DNA of 64,000 nucleotides, taken from the NCBI GenBank assembly GCA_030247855.1, contig JAPDRN010000040.1, positions 124,001 through 188,000 of the forward strand. Reading direction: 5' to 3'. Each line of letters starts with the position of its first letter. Within the stretch, counting starts at the first letter, position 1. Positions 1 through 12,500 of the stretch are shown here, in pieces. The position numbers were made by a program, and so were the translations under genes. The notes beneath the pieces were generated by a model. It made no database searches. It was not told where the DNA came from and saw nothing but the letters and a program-made list of their open reading frames with translations. Source of the stretch: Knufia peltigerae. Lineage: Eukaryota; Ascomycota; Eurotiomycetes; Chaetothyriales; Trichomeriaceae.

Positions 1-462
1 AAAAGAGACCGCGGCAGTTGGAGAAGTGAGCATCCACTGGGTCTAGTGGGAGCCTCTAGGAGGCGCAGGATAGCCTAAGAAGCCCGAACTCCCACCATTC
101 GGAGCACATTCCTAGGTGCTTGGTAGAGGCGCTGAGGGGCACTTAGGCTCTTGTCCGGTTGGCGTCATCATCAACGAATAGAGAGACGCGGGCACCTCTC
201 CGGGCATTAGCCGATGAGATACGAAAGGTACTCCGTATCCGTATCCGTACAGATGAGATGGTGTCACATGACCTGAACATCTGCTATATCAGCGTCTACG
301 AGTACGACAGCCACCATCTTTTAAACAATTCATATGATGCATATGTACATCCCTTCTCGCCTTTGATGTTTTCCGTGTTACCTAGGTATGTATATGCAGT
401 ATCTAATTCTTGTTTTTCAGCGCCATTCAATGCAAAAAGCCCAAATTCCGTGTCGTTTGTCA
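1..462. other. Left edge, no gene seen
   Basis: No reading frame here resembles a protein. It lies downstream of the MFS transporter that ends at 463. One copy of the TACTCCGTA motif lies at 229-237, followed by short repeats of TATCCG. Confidence 0.6.
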
Positions 463-2295
463 TCAAAGGTTCAGCTGGAACCTCTTCCTGATCTTCTCTC
501 CATACTTGCAAAAGACCCAGATCATTGGTGTCATACCCAACGCAATGAACGCAAGCAACGAGTTCCCCCAGCCGAGGCCCAAGGCCTTGTATAGGCTACG
601 GCCTGCGAGAGGAAGCAGAGCCCCGCCGATACTCCGGAGGACAGTATTCGCCGCCATGGCACTCGCGGCGTAGATGGTGTAAGAATCCACCAGATATGTG
701 CCGATGGGCATGAAGGTGATGATCATCCCGGCCCCGAAGATGAAGGTTCCGATGATGGGTACTATCCAATGTACCTTGTACTCCGCCGACCAGCCGTAGA
801 TGAACAGGCCGGAAGGGATCAGGGCCGCTCCGGGCCACAGGAGAGGAAGTCGAAGTTCAGGTTTGAGTTCCCCTCCTTTCGCCCATTTCTTCAGTAACCT
901 GTCCGAAAAGTACCCGAAACCAGTGAGGCCGACAAGCTGTCCAAGACCGGTGCCCAAGTACACCAACCCAACGTTGCTCGAACTGATGCCGTATTGGTCT
1001 TCAAACACAAAGGTGACGGTGGTAAACAAAAGGTAGAGGTAGCCGTAGGTGACGGCGATGTAAAGGGAGGTCCCGAAGATGATGGGGGAGAAACACAACA
1101 TCTTGATGGGACGGACGATGGACAATAGAAACATCTCGCGTGGCGTCTTGGGAGTCTGCAGGGCGGAGCGAAGCTTGTAGTTGCCGGTCTCTTTACGTAG
1201 TCTCTTGGCTTTTCGCTCGAGGAGTACAGGTGGGTACGTCTCTCGCTGGCAAACGACGGTGAGTACGAGTAGAATTGCGGTCTGAAAAGAGAGGTCAGCA
1301 GACATTTTAGCAAGGCTTTCCAGGTGTGCCGTCTCACGCAAATTGATATTAGGTAAAAGTCCCATCGCCAGCCAGCGGCGGCCGACAGATATGAACCTAC
1401 CACTGGTCCAAGACTGTGGGAATTCGGTTAGTATGATTTAATGAACAAGGTGAAAAAAGAAAGAAAAGGGGAAAAGCAACCAACCTCGGGCCAAAAAGAA
1501 TGGGAAAACTCCATATCGACATGACCTTGCCTCTCTGCTCTTGTTTGAAAGTATCCGCAATCGTGCCTGAGCCGATGGTGATGGGGGAGGAGCCAGCCAC
1601 GCCGGCCAAGAAGCGAAATACAATCAACATCGAGATACTGGTAGACCTCGCGCAACCGATGCTGAATGCAAGAAACAGAAACGTGTTGACATGGTACACG
1701 GGCAGGCGCCCGTAGTGTTCGGAAGCCGGTGCGATGATCAAGGGACCGAAAACATATCCCAGGACATATATCGACACCACGAGGGAAGCAACCGCGAGAC
1801 TCTTCTCCCCGAATTCTTCCATGACCAATGGAACACCGGGGGCGAACGTGGATGATGCAAAAGGTCTATACGTGCGCATTAGAGTCAACACGCCAGACGG
1901 AGAAACGAGCCTGCCATTTCGTAGCAGCAGTGGGAGAGTTATAGGGAGAGAAGAAGAACCTACGTCAAAAAGGTGATTGAAGAGATCAAGGCGATGTTGA
2001 TCCATTTTTTGCTCGCGGGCCAGTTTAATGGCTTTTCAGGATCGTCTGGTCCGTCCCAGTTGACCACGTTCGGATCGTTGGTTTCTTGAATGGTGACCGC
2101 GACATCGGCGTCCTCGTGCTTCGACATGACCTTTTCCAGATCGCCAGGCTCTATCGTCAACCGGTTGTCGTCGTGCGTGGCTTCTGAGCTCGAACGGGAC
2201 GACGAGATTGCGTCGTCCATGGTTGTCTTGTTGTTGGACGGTGGTGGCGGAACCCCATCACCGGATGTGGGCAACTCAGATTTTGGTAAAGACAT
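463..2295 (-). CDS. MFS transporter, DHA1 (drug:H+ antiporter) type
   Basis: Predicted plasma-membrane antiporter of the 12-TM DHA1 family (the group holding Tpo/Flu1-like polyamine and multidrug exporters). Four exons join in phase: 2295-1964, 1865-1485, 1413-1338 and 1281-463, giving about 535 aa. The hydrophilic N-terminus ends in the family signature around [14 protein letters not shown] just before TM1. The loop with [12 protein letters not shown] is the conserved motif A region, and [13 protein letters not shown], created only by splicing intron 2, is the DHA1 motif C (antiporter motif). The C-terminal half has six more hydrophobic segments and a long cytoplasmic loop rich in Lys/Arg. 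Substrate cannot be told from sequence. It is transcribed in the same direction as sec24 behind it. A TC-dinucleotide run lies directly upstream of the start. Confidence 0.88.
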
Positions 2296-2312
2296 CTCTC
2301 TCTCTCTCTCTC
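2294..2312. repeat. (TC)n microsatellite upstream of MFS start
   Basis: About nine TC units adjoining the MFS ATG; on the coding strand it is a GA-rich 5' UTR tract. Confidence 0.9.
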
Positions 2313-2880
2313 AAGGCGTGAAATTGTCGTCGACGCCACTCCTCATAATTCTCTTCAATGTGTCAGCGGCGTGAGGCTTTTTCCAAGCAGAGCCTCATCA
2401 CATAAAAGTCCGACGGAAAGGAAAGAGAGGTCGAGCCGAGGATCGCGTGGGTTGAAAAACTTGGCCTTGGTAGAAGATCATGGAGTCGGTTAAGAACCAA
2501 GGGCTTTGTAATTTACAGTAGTCCATGCCAACAGACCAAAAGAGACACCCCTCAAAACCCACACCGGGGACCCCTTGGGCGGAATGGAAGCCGATGGGTA
2601 TAACGACTAGAACAACAAGTAAAAATCTCATGGGCGTCCGGCAAAATCGGCACGTTGAGATGGGGTTGAGTAGGCGATTTCGGGAAACTCGAACATTCAC
2701 ATTATGTGGGGTTGGGGTTTGCCCTTTGACTGTAGACAGACCGTGCTCATAAACTCTCTGTTATAGACCCTGCAATGGTGTTGAGTATCTCATACGGTCT
2801 GTAACTACAAGACTTTTACGACCTCTTATGTACTCGAGGACGACGTTCCTCATGTCTTTGTCTCATCATTGTTGGGGTCA
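2296..2880. other. Intergenic, MFS promoter side
   Basis: Region between the MFS start and the sec24 stop. It opens with a (TC)n run at about 2294-2312 that would lie in the MFS 5' UTR. No further gene or repeat seen. Confidence 0.5.
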
Positions 2881-5876
2881 TCATGTCCAGTAGGGTGCCT
2901 TCAATCCCGTCAAGCTATTTAAAATGCCTTCATTGTCCCCCGTCTCCTCTTTCTTTCTCTGGCCGCTCAATTCCATTTGAATAGCTCGATGCACATGCAC
3001 TAGCCAGTCGACATAGCTCTGCGCCTCGTTGTTCCGGTCTTCCACCAACATTCGAGCGTACTCAAACTCTGACCCATCGAGTCCCTGCCGAGCCAGAGTG
3101 AAAGATGCAGCTTTGCTGCCTCGTACGGTCGAAATATATTGGAGCAGATTGCGTACCTGGGCGTTGAGGTGAGTCTCCAGAACAGGCAACTCGTTGGTCA
3201 TGGGGTCGAGAACATCTAGACTCGTCCTCTCTTCGCCGAAAAGGTCTTCCAGAAAATTGGGCGATACCTGCGCATGCAGCCAAATCAGCACAATTTGGCC
3301 GTTGTCAACCAAATACACGCCACCCTCCTCTACGCGGGCGAACGAGGCCCGGACTGTTGGTGGAACGACTAATTGCCCAGTCTCTGCGTTGGCGAAACAA
3401 TCTTCTGGAGCCAGGTTGTGTAGAGCATAGATCCGTGGGTAAAGATATAATGCCGTCTCTGTCACCCCAGAAGATCTCATGAACCGTGCCGAATGCACGC
3501 GGCGATCTGTCGGCTCGACACCACCTACAACTCATTAGCATATACATCCACGTGAATGGCTTTCCAGTGGCACGTACCTTTAAAAGCCCTACTTTTGATC
3601 AGGCCAAGGGTGTACATGGCGAACTCCTTGAGATGCTCAGGTAACACCAATTGGCCCGGCGGATGTGAGCCTGAAAAGTTCTTGCGATACCCAGCCAGAA
3701 TGTCAATGGTTTTCTCTGTAATACCAGCGCGAATATCTTTGAGAGACTTCTCTGGCACCTTCGCGGACGCTTCTTTGGCGATGATGTTCACCACAGCGTC
3801 CTGGTCGACAGTTCGCATTGTTTCAGTTGCTCCGTCGTTCACGCCGGCAACCACATTAATACACCGGACTCTTCTTTGACCCGAGGCTGAAGTATACAAG
3901 AGGGCTGCCTGAAAGTGTGCATCCAATTTGGAATCCAGCTTCCCATCGTAAGAAAATAAAACTCCAATGGCCTTGTCGGCATCTATGGTACCGATCTCCA
4001 AGTCAGCGCCAAAGGTATGCTGCAGGAATGACCCATAGTAAGATGAGACTTGTAACCCATTGGAACATCGGACCTTCATTAGTACTTGATAGCCTGTCTC
4101 ACGGTGCACTGAATGCTTGATCTCAGTCTCGAGTTTGAGGTTGTCTCTTGGTGAGATGAAATTGGGATAAAAGAACATCTCTCCGCCAGTCAAGCGTGAC
4201 AGGTGACCGATGGTCGCGACATCCATGTAGCCGCCCCCAGCTGCAGCCAGGAAGAAATCAACTCCAATACCGGCAGTCACCATGGCGCTAGCGGTCTTTT
4301 TCCAGCCTGGGTGTTCAGTTGTGAACAGCTTTCTCTCAGCATCCGTGTCTCGGCCTTTGCCATCATCACGCAAGTGTAATCTTCCTGGTCCCCATGTAGG
4401 CAGTGTTGAGAGGGAGCAGACGACCTTTCCACCCGTCGAAGTCATTGCGGCCAATGCCGCATTCAAGGCAGGTAACAAGGCCGGTTCCGGGTTTTTGATC
4501 GTCGAGAACATATTGGGGATTGATTGGAGTAGGGAGGTGATAACATCTTTCGATTCCTGGGGATCAACAAACAGACCCTCAGAAAGGGGCACAAACGGGT
4601 CTTCCAGATCTGTCATCACCATCATCTGAGCAGTCGCCAGACCAGTTGTCAGATTGTAGAACTGAACCTCTTTGTCATACGTGACTATCCCAATCTTACT
4701 GCCTGCAGGGAGGCTTTGGGGTGCTGCATCGTCTTCTGTCAAGTCTTCTCTTTCATGACCATAGAGTGCATCCAAAATACCTTGGCATACTGAGGCTAGG
4801 AAACCTTTGTTAATGGCTTCCTGTGTGATGTCGAGCATGAACAGCCATCGCAATGGTTCAGGTTCCTTCGTATAATATTCTTTCGGCACCAGATACTCCA
4901 CGGTGCCCATCATAAGCTCAGGTCTTTGCATGCGATCAACTCTGATACCCGCTACATCGGTTGGGGCAAAATATTCCGGCGGCACATCGTTCGGAAAGTT
5001 GCACATATTGCAGACCATTTTACTTCCTCCAGATCTGAATGTCATGAATGGGTTCACATAGGTTCTGCACCGACGACAACGTGGAGGCCCAATCTCGCCG
5101 AAGTCTAGAACAGGAACTGGCTGTTCTCCCTCCTGTAGAGAGGCGAAGGGTTGTAAAACAAGTCCAAGCGGCAAACCTGTTGATGCCAAAGCTTCGGCTG
5201 ATGATGGAATGTTGTTAACAGTGAGCCGTGCAAATTTGGGCGATGCATTGCCTTGATCATGCGCTGTGAAGGTTACTGCCGCAGGAGGTGGAAGATGCTT
5301 TTCCATCGTGGGAAACACATTCGTCTGATAGAACTGGATCGCCAGATCTCGGGATCGTGCCACGCTCGGTATTTGTTCAGGGTCTACGCGACCTTGTGTA
5401 GTAACGGCCTCTTCCCCCATGCGCAGCTTGTCCCCAGGATTCATGACTGTCTGGCCAGGCTGACCGGTCACAGAACCAACCCCGACCTGTCCATTGTTGT
5501 GCAACTGAGGTGCTCCAAACCCTCCAGCTTGGGGAATTCCTGCTGGAGGAGGAGTACCTGCGGCTGGTGCAATATCATGATACGCGTGTCTCTCTTTCTT
5601 CCTATGGGACCGTGCAGGGACGCCAGACACGTCCAAGCCACCAAACTGGCCAGCTAGACCATTGACGCTATCTTGTTGTTGTAGATTTTGTCCCCCAAAT
5701 TGCCCGGGATATGGTTGCTGTTGCGGAGCGGGCACGCCGTACTGTTGGTATCCTGGTTGTGGGCTGACGGATGGAGGAAGATTAGGAGGGTGCTGTTGCG
5801 CTCTGGGATCCTGAAATCTCGGGTCTTGGTACGGCTGGCCGGTACCACTGCCATAAGGTGAACCGTAGTTAGCCAT
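2881..5876 (-). CDS. sec24: COPII coat subunit Sec24
   Basis: Cargo-binding subunit of the COPII coat, which pairs with Sec23 on the ER exit membrane. Two exons, 5876-3578 and 3524-2881, join across a 53-bp intron (donor GTACGT) to give about 980 aa, normal for Sec24. The start at 5876 (MANYGSPYGS) is preferred over an in-frame extension because it gives the usual Gln/Pro-rich disordered N-terminus. A four-Cys zinc finger (CRRC ... CNMC) lies near residues 264-285. The trunk domain follows (LRWLFMLDITQEA), then the beta-sandwich and helical domains. The second exon supplies HSARFMRSSGVTETALYLYP and the C-terminal gelsolin-like domain (GVYLVDNGQIVLIWLH). It lies between two other minus-strand genes. 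Essential in yeast; no defect is visible. Confidence 0.96.
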
Positions 5877-6589
5877 GTTAGTTGGGAATTCTATGGTAGT
5901 GGCGTGGTCGGCTTGCGCTTCATACTGGCATCGGGATGGAGGGATCGGTACGGGTATCGAGTGCTGACGGCGACCTCTATTACAAGTGAGTGAGTTGAAA
6001 GATACCACTATGCAGCAGAATGAAGTAGGTGGCCTCAGCCCAAAGCACAGTGTTGACAGTCAGATGGGCAAATTTCTAAAATCCATCCAAACTGTGAATA
6101 CGTATGAAGTGTCCAGTCGCAATTTCCCCAAGGATATAAAATGACGTGTCAGACCAGCGTTTATCGTTCCTGACACCCGTGAACGCGTCAGTGAGAGTTG
6201 AGTTTGCCCCATATTGGTGTATGCAAGACCAGAAAATCACGTCAGACACAGACCAATACAAGTTGTATGGAGTGCTGTGACCATAGGACAAAAGCCTTAC
6301 ACAGCAATACCCTTCATGTCCGGACTATCTTGAAATCGCCACATCTACGCCATGGGGACCAAAGACACGCTTTATTATATTGACAGGTAGCTTGGTGATA
6401 TGCAGCTCCCTTGTCTGATATCTTTTTGACATTTTTCTAAGATCTTCATTTATAGCAGGTACTAAAACATTCTGGAACACAAATCTCCAGCTAGAACTTG
6501 GTGGTAGCGTTCTTGTCATCACTTCGGCCATAGTAGTACTCATCATCCGCTGCGGTGTCCAATCGGAATGAGAGAGCATCCTCGAAATC
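5877..6589. other. Intergenic between sec24 and tho2
   Basis: About 710 bp holding the sec24 5' flank and the 3' flank of the THO2 gene. The in-frame extension of sec24 up to 6008 is more likely 5' UTR than coding. No other gene seen. Confidence 0.5.
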
Positions 6590-9500
6590 TCAAGGTCCTC
6601 GTCGGGGACGTTTGGATTCGCTGGCAATTCTAGCACCTCCTCTTCCGCCCATCCCCGGTCCAGGTCCTCCGCTGTATGGTGCTCCATCGTCGCTTCTACC
6701 GTGCTTTCTTGATGTCTGATCGTCTCGAGGCGGTCCTGATCTCGAATAGCCTCCCCTCCTCTCGCTGCCCTCTTGCGGATACTGCTCCCTTCGACTTGAT
6801 CTCTCATCATTCCTTGACGAGTCCCCGCCACCATGTTTATCACCACGCCCATCTCTACTCGCTCTATCACTCCGATGTTCTCGCTCCTCCCTCCCGTCGT
6901 CATGGCGGCTGGAATGTCGAGAGGATCTTCTTTCCGACCCTCGTTCCTCTGAAAGCTCGGACCTTCGATCTTTGCTGCTTTCATGCCGTGAAGACGAAGG
7001 CCGTGCAGCGACAGGAACGTCATTGGGGTTCTGCGTCGGGAATAAGTCTTTTTGTGCTGGATAGCCGTTTGAACTAGGACTGTAGTTTGCTGGAGGGCCA
7101 CCAGGTGGCGGTGGAGGTGGAGGAGGTGGGGGCGCCATCCCGGACGTAGGGCCGAAGGACTCCCCGGCTTGTCTTGCAGGGCCGCCTCTTCCACGGATTG
7201 AGGTTCCTGCCTGGGCCAGCGTGTTGTTGACTGCAGCAAGTGGATGTCGATTGTTTCGTCCAGACCTTCCTCCCATGTCCACGGGGTGAGGACCAGATGG
7301 CGGACCTCTTGATGTTGGAGATGGTCCTGAAGGAGCACCGAGGGGTGCATTGCCTCTGGGACCTGAAGGGGGTTGGCTCTGGTGAGACGAAGGGGGAGGC
7401 TGACCAGAGCGTGGAGCTTCTGTCGTTGTTGCCTCGATCTGATTCAATCGAGAAGGATGAACGCCAATTGCTTCCGACGGCGCACCTGGTGAGGGAGCAC
7501 TCTCATTGTACGAGCTTGTCCGTCCGTGTCGTCGTGACGGTCCTGTCGGCGTTGGTCTGTCGGTGTGAGCGCCTGTGGGAACCTGTGTATTAAGAGGAGA
7601 TATTCTCATTGACGGACCAGCTCCTGGTGCTGGCCTGCCACGAGGTCCAGAAGGAACTTCAGCCTCCTGTTGCGAATCAGTACCACGAGAGCTCATGGGA
7701 CGTTGCGATTGAGGTTCTCGCTCAAGTCGACCATGCTGCATATCGATTGGTGGGCCTTGTCTAGAATCTCTCTTGAAGCTGCCATGCCCTGTACCACGCA
7801 TGCCCGGTCCAACTGATGAAGGATCGGACGAGGACGGGGTGTACGGTGGCTGACGGGGTGGAGGTGCCTCTGGTCGGCTACTAGGATGGTGTCGCTCGTC
7901 TCCATCACGTCGAGGATACGATCTTCGTTCCTCTTCTCGATGGGGAGAAGCGGGACGCGAGGATCTCGAAGATCTCTCAGGTCCTGTTCCACGTGTGCCT
8001 GAGCTCGAGCGCTGATCCGATGTACCATCAATCAGGGCAGCACGGGCAGGATTGATCGCAGGTTGGGCCGATTGAGTACCAGATGCTTCTTTTGGCATTG
8101 TTTGATCCGGTTCCTTTTTCGGCAGGAGTTTGGTAGAAGGTGCAGGTGGCTCAGACGACGTTGATGGTCGTGATCTTGGTGTTGGTTCGCGGTCTCGACC
8201 GTCTCTGTTGCGATCAACCATGGGCCCCGGCCGAGACAAGGGGCGATCTCGCTCCGGCTGCGTACTACGATCGTACGGTTTACCTCTGTCAGAATCCCGT
8301 GGATGTCCCCGCTCATCTCGACTGATATGTGGTGGGGCGTCTGGCCTTTCGTACCTTCGTGGGTGACGCTCAGGGTCTTCAGCAGCTAATTCATGACCTC
8401 TGTAACCGGACCTCACGTCTCGACCATGACTGCTCCTAGCCTCGAAGGCCGGTCTGTGCGGGTCAGCCTGAAGTCTTGACGGCATACGTGGACTTTCTCT
8501 GTTGCTGGATCGGGGGTCAGGGAAATCTGGTCGACTAGGTAAGCCCGTTGGTAGAGTTCGAGGAGGTGGAGACAAGCGACGAGGGAGATTTTGAGAACGT
8601 CCCGACTCAGCGCGGGCGGCTCTTGTGTCTGGCTTTGATGTTGAGCTAGTGTCGGATGTTTGTCTCGTCGGCGTGGAAGAGCCATTCGTCGTTGCCAACC
8701 GCGAGCCTGTTCTGGATGCTGGCCGAGGAGCTTCTGCTGATGCTGAGGATTTTGGTGGCTTTACGTCCTTCTCGACAGATGGTGTCTCCTCTTTCTTGTC
8801 AGGCGCGTGTGTCATGGTCGTGTCTTTGAGTTCACTCTCCTCGCCACGGTTATTTTGTGCACCTCCCTTCTCTTTGATCTCTTCAGCCTTTGGCTGAGAT
8901 GCAGGCTCTGTATGCTCTCCAGCGGTTTCTGAGCCGTGTCGGAATGCTTGTGGGTCGCTCCAGACCTTTTCCCTGCGATGTAGAGCTCCGAGCAAAGCTT
9001 GGGACGAGACTTTAAGGTCTTCCTTGTCTGACTCGTGAAGCTTATCGACAGCCTTCTGTAGTCCCATCCCGTGGATGTTGACAGCAGGATAAACTGCCGA
9101 AATTGTCCGAAGTACCGAGATTGCATTTCGAACGTGCATGTATTCTGGTGATCCTAAACACTTCTGTAGTGCGGCATAGACGTTACTATGCCACTTGTAG
9201 AGTACTCTTCGAAAGCTTTCAAAGTCCAACAGAGAGACAACCTTCCCTGCTTCAACTTTCATGGCAAAACCGGGCAGGTTCTTCTTGCTTCCCCATGCCT
9301 CTCTTTCGTAGGTTGTTTTGGTGGTATGCCACCGAGAGAGATCTTTCAAGACCTCATTGAGAAATCTGCCAAGATTATCGGCCTCCTTTGATGTGCACAT
9401 GAATATTAGCGATATAAGGCGTGGTGTCTTGAAGATCAAGTCGTAGAAACCGAGGGTTCTAAAGTTAGGTGTTCCAGCGCCATGAAGGAATTTGACGAAC

Positions 9501-12500
9501 TTGAAGCAGAAGTAAGCGTCCAGGGCCGAAGAGAGGAGGCGAGGAAGGAAACAGTATTCCATCAGAGACGTGTTGAGTTGTTTGTCCATTCTAGCCTTCC
9601 CGAGGAACCATTGATCTTTTTCTCGTTGCAGTCGTGCCTTACTTTCTGCAAAGGCCTTGAGGTGTTGTTTATTCTCTGCAAGCAGCTTGTCGACAAGATC
9701 CGTGATTTCCTTCTTCGCGAGTTCTTTCTTCTTCGACCCGGAGACGCTGACATCTGAGCGGTCTGCTGAGATGGCAGCGATCTTCTTGTGCTGACGTGAC
9801 AACTCATCCTCGTACGATTTGCCTGGAATAGTGATGTCGTATAAAGAAAGCTGCCAAAAGGTCGCATAGAAGCCAGTGCCTATATTGTCGACTACCTCAT
9901 CAGGAAGGGAGGGTTGAATGGCCAACATCAGGTCTCGCATGACAGGATGCCAGCAATTTTCCGCTGTGAGGTCCGAAGAGCCTGGGGTCTTTCCACTTGA
10001 CTCTAGCTCAAGGCTAGGTCCTGAGGCGTCGCCATCAGTAGGTGAATCATTTGTGGCAGCGTCAGTCTCGATGGCCTCGCCGTCTTCTTCAGAACCACCG
10101 TTGATCTGGTCAGACATCTCCACGTCACCATTGACCGTTTTGTCCGTAAGATCCTCCGAGCGCTGGTCTTTTGCCTGATCCTTGTCATACTCGACGATTT
10201 GTCTGGAAATGGAAGGCCGACTGATCCAGAATGCAATCTCAGGCCGAATTTCATATTCTATCAGTAAGCTCACCACATCTGGTATGGTGGATTGAAAGTC
10301 TTCGACGGAAAAGTTGGTGCGTAACAGATCGAGATATTGGACCATGACTCGATGCACTTCATCATAGGTATTGCCAATGGCCTTAAGGGGCACATCGCCC
10401 TCCTTAAAGACACAAGACTGGCGTTGTTGAGCCATAGAAATCAAAAATTTAGCCCCTAAGCCGGTATCTTGGAGTGATTTTATCAGTCGCTCTGAGGTTT
10501 TCTTGGAATCGTGTCGCCGATCGAGTAGTTGAAGTATAGTCTGGGACTGAAGCAACGGGCCGCCACCCATGGCTTGTAATTGTGCATCATTGTAGCTGGT
10601 GTCGGGAGCGATGCCACCCATGGCGAGAACAACCTGTTCTAGCATCTTGAGATCTGTAGTATTGCCACGTTCGAGTTGCTCGACCACATATTGCAAGATT
10701 GGGCCTGGCCTCATCATGCCGTATCGTTTGTAGATCTTACCCGCGAAATGAGCCAAGGCTGACAGCCATCGGCTGGTAAACATGCCCCCATCCTGAGTAC
10801 GGCTCCTCCCTGCTTTCGCCATCGAACTTACAATAGCCCATGTGAGAACATCATAGCCTAGGTCTGTAAAATAACGTGCACCCTCGACAAATACTTCGGC
10901 GATGCTGTCATAGACCTCGATCTGAGTGAGCGCAGTAGTAATGACAATGTGAGGGTTGGCGAACGCAATTTTGGCCAGTGAACGAGCCATTGGTCGGACA
11001 TTCGTGTTTGAGATACGTTTGAGGATGTCTTTTGTTTCTGACCTTGCCTGATCAAAAGCGGATTTGATATCAGGATTGCGTGATGTGCTACCGGACAGCC
11101 ACTCTAGATACATCAAGTATCGTATACTGACTGGGAAATTGCTGATCAGCTCAAAGACCTCATTTACGACCCCGGCATTGGATTTTGTCAAGCTTAATGA
11201 AGGCAACAAAATGCGTTTGCTCAAGTTCAACCACCTGGAACGGTTATGCTCTGCTCGATCGGTCTGTAGACTATGTCTGCCGATACGAGCAATCTTGAGA
11301 AGGAGACCAGGATCCTGGCCGATCTTTACCCCCACGAGAGGCAGGAGGGTGTCGCAGAGCGTGAACACATCGTCGACTGTCCGGCAAACTGGAATATTGT
11401 CGTTCCATTCGTCCCAGTAGAATCGATAACTGTTCCCATCGGGGCTGTCGTTGCGATCGAGCATGGCCCAGCGCAACACCTTCCGATCTGGACTGTCGAC
11501 AATCTTCACTTGCCCCTTTTGTAAGCCAGGTACATCAGTTTCATAGCTGGGCCTCCTTTCACGAAGCGAAGGGCGATCCTGCAAAGGCTGTGTTGCATTG
11601 TAGACTTGGCTCAGAGAATGATGTAGAATGCGGTGGACATACTCGGGTAGGTCGGGGAAGAGTTCCATCAGCCATGGAAAGCGACCTAGGATAAACAACG
11701 CCTCAGGGAGTGCTCCGATGGCGAGGAGGCTTTTAAGTAACAGAACCTTCTGGTCCGAAGGTTCGGTCGTGTCCTTGGTGCTAGGCTTCTCGCCATCGAC
11801 TTCCTTGGAGGGGGTGCTGGAGCGGGTGGTCGATTCTTTCAGCCGTGCTGGAACAGGTAACGTGTCGTCTGCAAGAGCACCTGCCATTAGCAGAGCATTC
11901 TTTGCACCAGCACCTGGTCGCGCAGCCCGTTCTCGATCTGCCTTTTCCTTTGTTTTTTGTTGTTTCAACTCCTCCATGTCTTCATCACCCCTCCAGATAT
12001 GTGGGTATAAGTCTTTCAACGATATGAAACCGATCTTGATGAGAAGGGCGGACAGATAAATCAGATTATCAGGAAGCACATCTGTCTCGTCACGCGCTGG
12101 CGAGGACGAGTAAAATCGTAGTTTGAATCCGAGCAGCTGTGCCGCGTCGCGATTGCCTGGTGGCGGTTGAACCCCCGTCTCCCGTATCCACTGTGCAGCC
12201 AGATCTTCCTCGGGAGCTGCAGCGGCCGCCGCCATTTGCTCAGTAGTTGCTGCAATTCTACCAAGAAGGTGAAATGCAGGAAGGCCCTTTTCTCGGGCTT
12301 GGTCCCAGAAGGACTCGTCACGGATTCGAGCTTGAGCATCAACTGTCTGTCTTTGCTCTTCTGAAAGGTGCCAATCCGGTGATAATGGCAGTGCCCACAT
12401 AGGAAGGCCACTCAGTGCATTGTGGTTCTTCGAGAGTGTTGAGAAGCGTGGCCACCAAGGACTAGCCCTGAGGAATTTGACGAAAAATCGGAACTGTTTG

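Noticed and set aside
6325..7350. 341-codon minus-strand frame overlapping the end of tho2
   Set aside because: Different frame over the Arg/Pro-rich tho2 tail; low-complexity and no ATG-supported conserved segment.
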